From: Diplodia intermedia
Taxonomy: Eukaryota; Ascomycota; Dothideomycetes; Botryosphaeriales; Botryosphaeriaceae
DNA length: 64,000 nucleotides
Direction: 5' to 3'
Assembly: GCA_021495925.1 (NCBI GenBank)
Contig: JAKEKT010000078.1
Coordinates: 62,001-126,000, forward strand
The translations under genes were made by a program, and so were the position numbers. Below are positions 1-11,010 of the stretch, in pieces; position 1 is the stretch's first letter, and each line of letters starts with the position of its first letter. The notes under the pieces are model-generated. The model searched no databases. It was not told the origin of the DNA and saw nothing but the letters and a program-made list of their open reading frames with translations.

Positions 1-1065
1 GAAACCTGAAGCGGCGGTGCAGCCTCGACACGATCTCGACGTAGTCGGGCTCATTCTCCGGCGTCAGGATGCCGTGCCGGATGAAAAAGTCGAGCATGAC
101 GAGGGCGATGTTGGGCTTGAATTCGCCTCTGGAGAGGGCGATCTGCACCTCTGCCGTCGACAGCAGCGCGAAGCCCTCGACCTCGCTGTCGTTGGGTCGT
201 GGCTCGATGCCGTCCTCCTCACGCAGCTCCAAATCGTAGACGAACTGTGACTCGGGCTGCAGCAGGCCCGTCTCGCCGCCCGCCCTCGCGTCACGGATCA
301 AAAAGTACGACACGTTGCCCACAGCCTTCGCCCTCCTCCGCACGAAGTCGGCCGGCAGCGCCGCCTCTTCCTCGGCCTCGCGCACCAGGGCGTCCATGGG
401 CTTCTCGTTGGCGGGCAGGCCGCCGGCGACCGTGTTGTCCAACATGCCGGGATATGTCGGCTTGGAGCGGGCGCGACGCGGAACCCAGAAGCGGTAGCCG
501 GAGCCGTCACGCACGTAGCAGGTGAGGTTGACGCTGCAGGCCAGCACGCCGAACAGCGGGCTGGCGGCGCGCTCGATGCGGAACAGCAGCTCGCCTTGGT
601 TGCCGTAGACGGGGTACAGCTCGCCGCGCCAGCCCTTGTTGAGCAGGGCGAAGTGGCGCGTCTGGCGCATGGCGGCCGTGGTGGCGGCGACGATGGCGGT
701 GCGCTCTTGCTCGTCGATGCCCGACACCAGGATCAGCGTCTGCGACTCGGGCGAAACGTCCCAGGCCGGCAGCCCCGACAGCGTCTCGGCCACGTGCGGG
801 CGCACGAAGCCCAGGGTGGCGTGGTGGTCGGCTACGTGCAGCGTGTACAGGCCTGCGATGGCCTCGTTGTAGCCGTCATTGTCGAGGTCGGGCCGCGGGA
901 AGCTGCAGCAGTCAGCGGCTGGCGATCGCGGAGGACGGATAATGTTCGGGGCATGGTGTTGAGGGAGGACGACACCTACTTATCGCAGTCGTTTACCAAG
1001 TCGAGGTTGGACTTGCCGCGCGGAGCGAAGGTCGGCCACTCGTCAACTGACTCGGTCTTTTCCAT
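1..1065 (-). CDS. Nudix hydrolase with DUF4743 domain (thiamine pyrophosphokinase-related), 3' end cut by window edge
   Basis: Exons 1065-980 and 902-1, with a 77-nt intron (979-903, GTAGGT...CTGCAG); about 329 residues are visible. The N-terminus carries the DUF4743 hallmark VNDCDNFP at residues 24-31, formed exactly across the splice. A Nudix box follows at residues 189-211 (AGGLPANEKPMDALVREAEEE), preceded by the family's PGMLDNTVAGG. This family is annotated as thiamine-pyrophosphokinase-related Nudix proteins; some members hydrolyse oxidised thiamine diphosphates. That activity is inferred, not shown. The first ATG gives a good start (MEKTESVDEW). The C-terminal end lies left of the window. 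The product is expected to be cytosolic. Confidence 0.88.
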
Positions 1066-3473
1066 GGTTCTCTCTGGGTAGGATTTGGGCGGTTGGATCG
1101 GGGCTCCACTCTCGGCTGTCTAAGTCCTATTGCAGATGCAGGTGAAAAGGAAGGGTTGGACCGGCGGCGTCCCAAGGCTGCAGGCGGGAGCAACGTGGCC
1201 AGTGGCCGCCGCTCACTGCCGTTTGTAACGGGGGGGCCCCAGCATCCTTCCTTGTTACGGCGTCCTCCTTAGCCCGAGCTGGTCCGAGCATCGCGGGTGA
1301 GCTGGTGAGCTGGAGCGCCTGCGCCAGCCGCTCTCGAGGCCTCGTGGGCTTGGTGGAGATGGCGGGGGACGGAGAGACACGTCACCGAGCATGCATCGTG
1401 AGAAGCTGCGCTCTCCGCATCTGGCATGCAGCTGCCTTGCTGGGCGCTGCCGCGGCTGCCCGAACTCCGAGAGCCGAGACGGGAGGCAGGGCTCCATGGC
1501 CCCACTTGCCCCGCCTCGGGGCCGAGCCTGCACATTCGTGGATGATGGCAGCACTCAACTGAGCCTCTCTGATCTCGGTGGGCGGCTGTGTGGACGTGCC
1601 TCGTAATCCCAGGGATGTCGCCCAATCAGGTGCTCGCATCTTTCGAGCTGTGCCACAACACGAGTTGGCATCCGAGATCGATCTAGCAGCAGCTCGATGG
1701 AAGCTAACCAAAGTGATGGAGCGTAGAGGCAGAGGTAGAGCCACTTTGGTAAGAGGGAAAGGCCGGAACGGACCGTCCCGCGGACATTCTTCCTGACCGG
1801 GCTGATCTCCGTACTTATGCGAGTGTTGGGTTAGTGTCGAATACATCACTTCACCGTGGCCGATCTGTCCGACCACTGCAGTGCTATCTCACAAGTCCAA
1901 TGCCATTCTTGACGTGGTATTGTCGCAATGGTACCAGGGAATACATTGATGCAACCGCCTCCTGTGTTGATGTCCTTCTTGCACCCTCCAGATCGGCGCA
2001 GAAGGACGAACACATGACCGCCGCCAAGTTTGGACACTCCGGAGATCTCGAGCTTGCATCTGACGTTTCTGCGGGGCGACAACTGGCAAGTGTGGCAAGT
2101 GACGACGCCAACAAAAAACAATATGGCAATTGTGTGCTCTCACTTCTCGCATCCATCGACTAGCGCGGATCTGTCTCCTTGACTCAGGACGCTGTCGCTT
2201 AGCATGAAGAGCGAGATGTAGCGCATGTGATCAATCACACGGGTGCAGACGGGACGCCCCGTCGTTGGTCTGCCGTGGTAGCCGGTGGATGCGAGACTAT
2301 CGAGCTGGGAGTCACGCACGGTCGAAGGCGAGCATGAGCTTCAATCGATAGTGTCAACCTAATCACTGCACAGGATTGACGCAAGCTTCGCGCCTGCAGT
2401 TTTTGTTGGCCAGAAAGGGCCGAAGGAGCTCGAGTGTCTGTGCGTTGGTTTCAGGAGCGCACTCCGGGGTGGACAACAGAGCCAGCCTACGCCCGCGGTT
2501 TGAAGAGTTTTGTTTTGCAGAAGCAGTGGACTTGAGGTCAATTTTCTGGGGCCATCAGCCGCACAAAGACGTGCGTGACTCAGGGGATGATCAACATAAA
2601 TTGATCTTACAACGCTAGAGGAACAAGCACTCAGCTGAACTTTGCTGTTCTATCTCATTGGACAACCCCTCCAAGAGATAAAACAGAGCTTGGGGCAATT
2701 GCGAACATCAAGAAGATCATTTTCGCTTGGCTGACGAAAGAAGAAGAAAATTGCAATGGAATGTTGTCATAGGCCAGTTGAGATGAGGCTAAGAAAGTAT
2801 CTAGGCCTTTACTACCACGAGTCCACGACGTCCAGGCAACTCGGAATAAATTGCTGCGTGCAAACGAATTACGAATTTCAATCCTAGCCCTATAGTGGCT
2901 TTATCAGTGGCTGTGCCGGGCCGTAGAAGCGTTTCTAGGCAGAAGGATGGTCATGTAGAAGCGGGGCGAGCGAAGGAAGCTGCGACACTCTACGTGTGAC
3001 AGACGGTGAGGCCGACAGTGAAGGGTAGTTTGATTGGCACGACTGCTGCCTGCCGGGGGGCTTACAGGCAGCGCGCGGGCCCTAAGAAGGTCCACGACGC
3101 CGGGGATAAGGCCCGGAATGACGTGAGTTTGGAGGTTAAGGTTCAGAGGGCTTGGGACTCGCTTCGCTGACCGGGAGGCGCAGTCGCATGCGATCTAGGG
3201 CTGAGCCAACACCAAACAGACCGTGCGAAGCGATGCACCCAACGCGTCTTGTGACAAGGCTGGCTGCGGCTGGCTTTCGCAGTCGGGTGGGTCGGTTGCC
3301 CCCACGCAAGAAGCAGTTGGCGACTGGGGTTGGGGCAGCCTTCACCAACACGCAGCTGAACGCGGGACCCGCTCTCGCCGGCTCCCGATCCTGCTGAGCA
3401 CGCGACTGCTTTATGCTCCGCAAGCCCATTTAACCGTCGCCTCCACATCTTCCTATCTCCAGAACGCAGCAAC
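1066..3473. other. Intergenic stretch without a recognisable gene
   Basis: About 2.4 kb. Only short overlapping ORFs on both strands, with no family motif and no convincing splice pairs. A TGACTCA motif lies near 2575 but is far from any start codon. I see no RNA gene or repeat here. Confidence 0.5.
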
Positions 3474-4678
3474 ATGAGTCTCACACCCAGTCGGATTGGA
3501 GGCGGCACAATGCACTGCGCCGTCTGCGGAGCGTCGATAGCCGAGCATGTACGCTTCCCCTCCCACCACCTCACGTGTTGCTGTTGTTGACCAACATGCC
3601 CCGCAGCAAGCCGCAACGCTGCTGAGCGACCCGGCAAGAGAGCTGGAGCAGCTGGCCGAGCACTTCCACACCAAATGGGGCCCGCCCAGATTCACCACCG
3701 AGCTCGGCATCGACGAGTTGCGAGCCACCAACGCCGGCGGCTGCTTCTTCACCACCGACGACGGCCGCAGGGTAGTGGCCTGCTCCTCGAACGAGTCCGT
3801 CGCGGAATCCGACCGCTACTACATCCCCGTCCATAACTACTGCCTCAGCCTGACCAAACGCATCCTGGCATCACGCCGCGGCCGAACCTGCAATGTGCGC
3901 CAGTTGTGGAAAGTCCTCCGTACGAGGTGTCTGTCCTCAGCCGCCGGCGGCCGGACGGAGCCGCTCGCAACCATCGACGCTCCCAACGACTATCACCTGC
4001 CGCCCCGGGGCGCGGGCGCAGAGGGTGAGAGTGGGGACGACCACTACTGGGTACGCCTGGCAAATGCATTCCAAATCCGGTAATGCCGAGCTAACCTCCG
4101 AGCACCAGTGCGCCGCGGATGCCTGGGACGTCCCCGACCTCACCTCCGGCGTCCTCGCCCAGATGGCCCCTTCGAACCCTTCCCTGGACGACCGTGACCC
4201 GCAGGCCGCCGACTTCAGAGCCCGGTTCGGGCGGCTGCCGCAGGAGATGAAGGATCACATCCTGTCCTTCGTCTTCGCCGAGCAACACTTCCCGCCCGAC
4301 TGCACGCGCCTGATGCCCCAGACCGCCTGGATGGACCTGCTGATGCAAGGGCAGATCGTGCCGTACCTGTGGGATCTGCGTCGCGACGAGGTCGAGAGGA
4401 AGGTGGCCGAGGGGCGCGACAGGGGGATCGAATGGGACTTTGAGCTGCTCGTCCGCCGGCTCTGCCAATCCCTATCAATGGCGGACGGGGCGCCTCTGTC
4501 GAGCATGCCGTGCGGCCTGCGAAACCGGCAGCGCATATGGAAGCTCGTCGAGGACATGTACGTAGGAGACTTCCTGCCGAAGGGGACGCTCCCCGAGTCG
4601 CGTCGACCGGCTGCGATCCCGCGGTACTGGGATGAGGAAGGGGCCCTCCAGTACCCGTTGGTCTGGATACGAGCATGA
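3474..4678 (+). CDS. Fungal hypothetical protein with F-box-like segment
   Basis: Three exons (3474-3548, 3607-4050, 4109-4678) with introns of 58 nt each; the second has a GCTAAC branch motif. The product is 362 aa. The N-terminus starts with a CxxC pair (MHCAVCGASI). The middle has YYIPVHNYCLSLTKRIL, like the 'histidine plus C..L' block seen in many fungal F-box proteins of the 'Zn-knuckle plus F-box' kind. Residues around 215-230 read FGRLPQEMKDHILSFV, which fits the F-box core (LP.E....IL.F). A role as a substrate adaptor of SCF ubiquitin ligases is inference only. The ATG at 3474 is chosen because it puts exon 1 in frame and precedes the CxxC motif. Confidence 0.75.
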
Positions 4679-4877
4679 GCTGGAGCTTGAGAGCACATGT
4701 GTGCATGGCTCTACAGCATTGCTCACATAATCCTTGCACTGCAGGCCCAGCCGCGCGGCACGCTAATGCTTGTGTGAGTCTCAACGATGGCGCATCCGCA
4801 CGTCCGACGACCGCATGCCACCAAGCCCAACAACGGCTATCTCTGCGATCAAAACGCATTGTTGATCGACCGAAACA

Positions 4878-5621
4878 ATGAAAGTCCTCCTGGTGGGTGC
4901 GACCGGCTTCGTCGGGTCGTTCGCCCTGCGCGCCCTGCTGGCCGACCCCGCCGTCGGTACCGTCGTCACCCTCACGCGCTCGCCGCTCAGCAACTCGGCT
5001 TACATCCACTCACGGCACCTTGAGTCGCCCAAGTTGATCGAGATTGTGCACCCCGACGACTTCTTCAGCTACCCGGGGGACCTGCTCGACCGCCAGCTGC
5101 GCGGTGTGCGTGCCTGCATCTGGGCCATCGGCGGCCGTCACACCCAGCGCTCCCGCTGGCCGACCGACGAGGACTACGTCCGCGTCAGCGTCGACTTGCC
5201 CGTCCACTACGCCGACGCCCTCCGGGACCGCGTCGCAACCGCCAACGAAGGTGGCCCAGCACCGTTTAGATTCGTGTTTTGCAGCGGCCATGGGACTGAG
5301 TGGGATCAGGGGAAGAGCTTGTGGGTGATGGAGCGGACGCGCAAGGTGAAGGGCATGGCCGAGAAAGCCCTGTTCAAGCTGGCCGAGGGGAGCGAAGGTC
5401 CGTTCGAGACGTACAGCGTCAGACCCTACGGCATCTATCAGAAGAACCCAAGCTTGAAGGATCTGTTCTTGACGTCGATCGTGCTGCCGAGCTGCCACGT
5501 GGAAGAGCTAGCAGCGGTCATGGTCGAGATCGCCAAGAATGGAAGCAAGGAGCAAATTGTGGCGCACGAGCGGGTCGGAAGATGGGGAAGGGAGTTGTTG
5601 AAACAAACCGGAGAACAGTGA
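4878..5621 (+). CDS. NAD(P)-binding Rossmann-fold protein (NmrA/HTATIP2-like atypical SDR)
   Basis: Intronless, 247 aa. It begins MKVLLVGATGFVGSFALRALL, a clear GxxGxxG nucleotide-binding motif at the extreme N-terminus. Later elements fit an atypical short-chain reductase fold: CIWAIGG (strand 4), FVFCSGHGTEW, and VRPYGIYQK, the 'RPxxIY' substrate-binding turn. A MERTRKVKGMAEKAL helix provides a YxxxK-like region without the usual tyrosine, so catalysis is uncertain. The ATG at 4878 has an A at -3. The gene converges with the DUF7726 gene, with 218 bp between stop codons. Confidence 0.85.
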   Translation: MKVLLVGATGFVGSFALRALLADPAVGTVVTLTRSPLSNSAYIHSRHLESPKLIEIVHPDDFFSYPGDLLDRQLRGVRACIWAIGGRHTQRSRWPTDEDYVRVSVDLPVHYADALRDRVATANEGGPAPFRFVFCSGHGTEWDQGKSLWVMERTRKVKGMAEKALFKLAEGSEGPFETYSVRPYGIYQKNPSLKDLFLTSIVLPSCHVEELAAVMVEIAKNGSKEQIVAHERVGRWGRELLKQTGEQ

Positions 5622-5840
5622 CGCCGAACATATGTATTGTGAGCAGAGAGAGGACTTCCAAAATTGACCGGGAGGTAGCGCGTCTCTGGCGAGAATGGAG
5701 ATTCCGATGAACCTAATGTAATTGCGACGTAGCTCATGACTATTCCAGATATTATTGATGAAACTTCTCAAGATACAAGGCAGACTTTGGAACAGTGTTG
5801 TACAGCGAAACCCTTCCGTATTGACCGGGATGCGACCACT

Positions 5841-6835
5841 TTACCTGACAAAATGAACCAGGCCGTACTTGTCAGTCACAGGCTGATCGCCTCCCACGCA
5901 CAAATAGCCACGATCATGTCTGGTCGTGGTGTCGAAGCCACCACGCATGGACCAGATGGCCTCCATCTCCTCCCTATGCTTCGATTTCGGCTTGCCCTCC
6001 TTCAGCCTCAGCTTCTCGAAGAAGCAGTAAGCAGCATAGAAGATTGTGGTGGTGTTGCCAGCGTTGGGGCCCTTCTTGCTGCGGAAGCTGGAGAGCTGGG
6101 AAGCGGCAATCTTGGTGGGGCTGGTATACATGGCGGAAAGATCGCGGCAGAATTGGGCCTGGGTGACACCAGGCTTCTTCATGTGAGCGTTCATCTTCTT
6201 GCGCATCTCATCGCACGTATCATATATCTCGACAGCGTCGTCGTCCTCGCCGGGGAGGTGGATGTCGGCCAAGTCAGCAGCTGTGGTGGCCTTGTCCTTG
6301 GAGGCAGCCTTTGACGCGCCGGCATTGTCGGCACCGTCGGTCTTCTGCTTTTTGTTGCCACCACTTGCGTTGGGAAGCTTGATGCCGTTCATTTCACGGT
6401 ACTTGAAGTAGGCCCAAGCATTTGAGTAGCAGTCAGAGCTCAGGCCCTTCGTTGGGCCGCTCTGCCTGAGGAAGTTGTTGTACGACTTGTTCGAGACGCC
6501 GAGCTTGTCGCAGAACTCGCCAACTTTCATGCCGCCGTTGTCAATGAGGCGATGGATCATGCGGCGAACTTGGTCGGGGTTTTTGTCGATCGGCAGACCG
6601 TCGGTGGCGTCCTGGAAGTCGGAGTCGTCGAAGTCCGAGGGTTCCTCGACGCGACCGCGTTTTTTGCCGGTGTTTGATTCATTGGTCGGCTTGCTGAGCC
6701 CAGCCAGGTCGATTGCAAGGGGTGCAGAAGGGAGAAGATTGACTTGATGAGCCAAATCGGCGAGGGCTGGCCTCTCCTGTCCAGAGTCTCAGCAGGTGCT
6801 GCTTCAGCACAGGTAGTTCATCTTACTTGCGCCAT
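5841..6835 (-). CDS. DUF7726-type fungal nuclear-like protein
   Basis: Two exons: a 9-nt first exon (6835-6827, Met-Ala-Gln) and 6776-5841, joined across a 50-nt intron; 314 aa. Splicing is phase 0 and gives a start MAQERPALADLAHQ. The protein has an acidic, KKRGR-containing N-terminus (possible nuclear signal). It then carries two copies of a helix-rich domain: MIHRLIDNGGMKVGEFCDKL...YNNFLRQSG and MRKKMNAHMKKPGVTQAQFC...QLSSFRSKKG. Each looks like a helix-turn-helix segment followed by a YFK/YCFFEKLR tail. This doubled domain is what I know as DUF7726 in fungi. Function is unknown; DNA binding is only suggested by the fold-like pattern. Without the tiny first exon there is no ATG near the conserved N-terminus. 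Confidence 0.82.
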
Positions 6836-7245
6836 GGTGTTGTGCTAAGGAAGGAATCGTGACAAGCTTCTTTTTCCCGGAGGCTCTTTAGATGGTTGGG
6901 TAACGAAGTGTTGCCACAGGGCGGTGCCGGGGGTCGTGTACCTTTTGTGGGCGGTGACGTCGACGCGTTCTGTTTGTTGACGTTGTTGACATAACGCGAC
7001 CCTGGCCCGTCCTCACGTGATCTACGAACATCCTCCCTCTGTGACGTCGCCTGCTTTATTTGATACGATTCCCGGCGTTCTCAGTGCGAACTCGTCAATT
7101 ACGCCGAATGTCCAGCCTGCAAGGGTCCGTACGGAATGATCTTAATTTGTGCCATTGAGTACACATGTTTTGCCATGCCGCAGACATCCCCAGTAGCCCA
7201 TATGTTACATCCAATCACCCGACGCCCGACCTATGCAAGCCCACC
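6836..7245. other. Intergenic gap between DUF7726 gene and rsm24
   Basis: About 410 bp. It holds the upstream region of the DUF7726 gene, with two TGACGT motifs (around 6955 and 7041), and the 3' flank of rsm24. No gene seen. Confidence 0.4.
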
Positions 7246-8376
7246 TCATCTCCTGGCGCCAAGAGTTTGTCTTCTCTTAGCGGGGGCCTTATCCTGTTGC
7301 ACCAACAGCGGCTCTGGAGCCTCGAACATATTGGGGCCTGCCAAAGCCTTTTCGATGACAGCATTTCCGTCAATCAGCGTGCCCTCTTCCAGTCTCGTCT
7401 GCTCTATCTGGACTCTCTCCTGTCTGCTTTGATCCAGATACTTCTTGCGCTGGGGCGTCAGGGCCCACTCCTTGGGGAACTTATGGAAGACCTTGGGCTT
7501 GTGGTGGCGGAAATCAAAGGGCACATCCGCGAAGGTGTCTTTGGGATTTCTGGCCTCGTTGAGGAGGTCGTTGATGACGTCTCCCAGGTAGCGCTTGTTC
7601 TGGGCCTGGGTTTCGAAGTGCTCGGCGCTCATCTTGACAACCTGGGTGTCGGGGTTGTAGCGGGGGCCAGCGAGCTTGATGAGCTTGTCGCTCTGGACCT
7701 GAGTGAGGTTGGGGAGGTCGGGGACGCTGAACTCGACAACCACCTTGCGCTCGGCGGGATGGTGCTCGCCCATATAGGTGGTGTGGCGGAAGCGGAGAGG
7801 AGTTTCACCCGTCGGAGGCTGGAAGGGCTTCGCGTATTCTACACGGCGTCATCAGCACCAAAAGCAAGCGGGCAGGCACAGCGGAGGCTCACTCGCTAGC
7901 AGCGGCATCTCCCAGGCGGCAATGCGCATGTACTCGCGGATCTCGCGCTGCTGCTCCAGCTCCGCATGGGCGGTTGAAGTGATATCGTCTCCGTGCCACT
8001 CCTCATCCTCGCCCATGTCGGGTTCGCCCTCGCCCCAGAAACCCTCGCGGAAGGGACGCTCTCGTTTCTCACTGTAGCCCGACAGCATGGCGGGATCGAT
8101 GTCCTGTAGGATCTCGTGCAGGGCCTGGCCCTTGGTGGGCAGATCGTCGCCGAGCACGTGCTTCAGCTCGTCGAATTCGTGGTCAACGGCGCGCACCTGC
8201 TCGTCCTCACCGTCGGCGTCCTTGTCGTCCTTGGCGCGCGGTACTGGAGTGGTGGAGAAGCATCGTTGGGGGTGCCATGCGGTGGGCACGTCGCGCTGGC
8301 ATCGCTGCGCTGTGCGCAGAGGGGAGGGGCGGACGGTGCGGGCGTGGAAAGCCAGGCGCTTGGCGGCGGAGGCCAT
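7246..8376 (-). CDS. rsm24: Mitochondrial small-subunit ribosomal protein mS35 (Rsm24)
   Basis: Exons 8376-7893 and 7838-7246 with a 54-nt intron; 358 aa. The N-terminus (MASAAKRLAFHARTVRPSPL...) is rich in Arg/Ala/Ser and lacks acid, a typical mitochondrial presequence. The mature part holds the mS35 core: EIREYMRIAAWEMPLL, then across the splice KYAKPFQPPTGETPLRFRHT, then VPDLPNLTQVQSDKLIKLAG, and MSAEHFETQAQNKRYLGDVI. The family (yeast Rsm24, human MRPS35) is a component of the mitoribosomal small subunit. It is divergent from alg13 and shares a 153-bp promoter region. The start is the ATG immediately before the basic presequence. Confidence 0.93.
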
Positions 8377-8529
8377 GGCTGGCGGCGCAATGGGGAGGAT
8401 GGCGAGGGAGGGTGGTGGTGCTGGCCGCTTCTCCAGAATCTTTGCGGACCACCGAAACTCCCGCGTCTTGGCACCGACGCCGCGGTCCCCAGCTCCACCA
8501 TCACCCTTGCACCCCACCGCCACCAGGCC
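8377..8529. promoter_or_regulatory. Short bidirectional promoter between rsm24 and alg13
   Basis: Only 153 bp separate the two divergent start codons. Promoter elements and both 5' leaders must fit here or overlap the genes. No TATA box is visible. Confidence 0.6.
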
Positions 8530-9248
8530 ATGTCGCAACCCGACCAGGAACGCAAGAAGGTTTGCTTCGTCACCATTGGGGCGACCGCGACCTTCGACGA
8601 GCTCGTGAGGGCATGCACCCAGCCTGATTTCCTTCGCTCTCTCGCCCAAGCGGGCTATACGCACTTGCTCGTTCAGTACGGCAAGAACAGGAGATTGTGG
8701 AAAGAGGTCAGCGCCGACAACGAGTCGCTTGGCCAGTATGGCGTCGACGTCTCGGGCTTCAGCTTCCGCGAGAACGGTCTTGCTGCCCAGATGCAGCTTG
8801 CCAAGGGCCATCCGGCCGACGGCTCCAGAGAGGGCGTCGTTGTCAGCCATGCTGGTACGATATGCCTGCTGGCCTTTCCTGGGTACTGAGCTTTCACTGA
8901 CGGACCTCCTTTGCACCAGGCTCCGGCAGTATCCTCGACGCTCTTCGCCTCAGCGTGCCCCTCATCGTAGTCCCCAATCCGTCACTGCTAGACAATCATC
9001 AGCAGGAGCTTGCCGAGGTACTCGAGCAGCAGGGCTATGTAATACATGGGAAGCTTGAGTATATTACTGTCCTCATATCCTGAATGTATCACCCTACTGA
9101 CCGAGAAAGCAACCTTGCGCTCTGCATCTCCCAAGCCGAAGAGCTCCGCAAGCGTCAAAGGTCGTGGCCACCCATCAACAGCGGTCCTCATCGTCGTGCC
9201 CCTGGATTACAAGGTGTCATGGATGAAGAAATGGGCTTCTTGGACTAG
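8530..9248 (+). CDS. alg13: UDP-GlcNAc transferase catalytic subunit Alg13
   Basis: Exons 8530-8854, 8920-9058 and 9110-9248; 200 aa, the usual length for fungal Alg13. With membrane-bound Alg14 it adds the second GlcNAc to dolichyl-PP-GlcNAc on the cytosolic face of the ER. Visible family blocks are CFVTIGATATFDELV (start of the GT28-like domain), LLVQYGK, VVVSHAGSGSILDALR (the UDP-GlcNAc-binding HAG(S)GS motif, formed across intron 1), PLIVVPNPSLLDNHQQELA, and GYVIHGKL. Intron 2 (51 nt) ends in AAAG, an uncommon acceptor context, but it keeps the frame and restores the family's C-terminal helix. The protein ends MDEEMGFLD. Confidence 0.93.
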
Positions 9249-10031
9249 CGCCCTGCTAGGATCGCACTTGCGATAAACCAGCATCTGACCAAGTCGACAA
9301 TTGGGACTAGCTTGGAGACCATATGTCCGGCTGGCCATGGACTTGTCATACACGTGAAAGATACGCGCCTGGGGCTGAAGTGCAAGTTTGGAGCAACTTC
9401 TACGTCTTTTCTCCGTATTGGCGCAGGCAGTTGGATACTTCGATTTGACACCATGCCTTACAAGACGGTCCGACCACCCCGCAGCATTGCATCAATAGTC
9501 CCGCATCTTACGCCAAGTCGGTCTTGGTGCCTCTCCCAGCATCAACTAGAGACCCTCCCGGGGTTGTCGAACTAGAAGTGGAGCTTTTTCGTTACCAGCG
9601 ATCATCCACGGCGGTGAGCGTAGACGGCTGCGTGCTTTCGTCTACCGCGGGGAATCTGAAGACTGGCTCGTGGGCTGGTGTAACGGTACCTTTGCCTGGC
9701 GAAATAGTGGGCATCCAAGACACATTGGATATTTTTGGCTCAACGCAGAAGCTACCGGGTTACACACAATCCATTCGTGCAGTCACTGTTGCTCAATATT
9801 GCATACTAATTCTCTATATTGAATTTCGTGCTGTAGTCTATTGTTCACTGAATCGCACTACGCTAGCCCCCCAAAAGTCTTGAAAATGCCCAAAACGCCT
9901 TCATTCATACCGACATGTGCCACGAAATGATTGTAATGGTGAGAGACACCCCTTCTCCAACGAACTCCTCTCCCGCTAGCCGACGCTTACAACTTTACAG
10001 ATTCCTTTTCTGTGAGTGAGTACGCCATTTC
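9249..10031. other. Intergenic gap between alg13 and the RTA1 gene
   Basis: 783 bp between two convergent 3' ends. An open stretch at 9524-9883 has no recognisable motif and no supported start. Nothing else seen. Confidence 0.4.
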
Positions 10032-11010
10032 CTACTTCCTCTCGCGCTCTTGCATGAGGAAGCTGCCACTGCTAGCCTCAAGGTCTTGCTGATACTTTTT
10101 CTTAGGCGGGATCAGAGTACTTGGGTGCTTCCAGTTGAAGAGGACCATGGACAGGAACATCAAGGCCGCATCGAAAACGTAGAGATAGACCTCAGTGGAG
10201 AGCAGCTCCCCATCCTCACCCTGCAGGTACTCGGCAAGGCGGAAGATGGAGCGAATCATGATAAGCCCGTTGGAAATGTACAGAACGATGAGGTACATCT
10301 GCCAGGACACGGGCGTCGTGCGGGAGGCTTCTGTCGGCGCCCTGCGCAGCCGCCAGTTGTAGTGGATGGATGTGAGGATGAACAGCCCGAAGAAGACGAT
10401 CTGGACGATCAGGCCGATGGTGATGAACAGCTCGCCGCGATCATGTTTTTCGGCCGTTTCGGCCTTGGCAAGTATACTGCCACCTAAACAGAGCCTCGTT
10501 AGTCGTTGGCACCATATGATGAAAGAAGATCGGAATAGACGTACCAGTGCCCTGGATGATGAATGAGGAAACGTCTCCAAAGACAAAAATCCTGGTAAGC
10601 CAGTTGACTCGCACAAGAGAGTACTCTTCGCCTCCGGTCAGCCTGATGATCCGGCCCAGGACCATGTAGATGGATGCCGAGAACAGTGCTGGCGCAAGGA
10701 GCAGTAGCAGGGCTTGCAAGATGTATGGTATGTTTTTGGATTCTGGGTACTGCGTGCTTGATATCACGCGCGAGACGTATCCGACGATCTCGACTATGCA
10801 CAGTCAGTGAGAGACACACGATGAATTGGGGCTTTGGAAGTACTAACAGGTACCACCTATAACGAATGGAATAAAGTACCATGTCCTTTTCCGAAGAACC
10901 TGCCAGGTGTGTAGAAGTGTGGTTATACCAAAGAGAGCTGCGAAGATGACACCGGCTGCCATACTCGGCTTGTAATGCTCGTAGAACCTATCTACTGTCG
11001 GGGCGGACAT
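10032..11010 (-). CDS. RTA1-like seven-transmembrane protein
   Basis: Three exons (11010-10848, 10793-10545, 10483-10032), introns 54 and 61 nt; 287 aa. Hydrophobic segments alternate through the chain: AAGVIFAALFGITTLL, WYFIPFVIGGTFEIVGYV (formed across intron 1), YILQALLLLLAPALFSASIYM, FVFGDVSSFIIQGTGG (across intron 2), FITIGLIVQIVFFGLFIL, MYLIVLYISNGLIMIRS, and YLYVFDAALMFLSMVLFN. Motifs EIVGYV, LAPALFSASIYM and RSIFRLAEY are hallmarks of the RTA1 family, whose founding yeast members confer resistance to 7-aminocholesterol and move sphingoid bases. The substrate of this member is unknown. The C-tail is polar. Confidence 0.92.
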
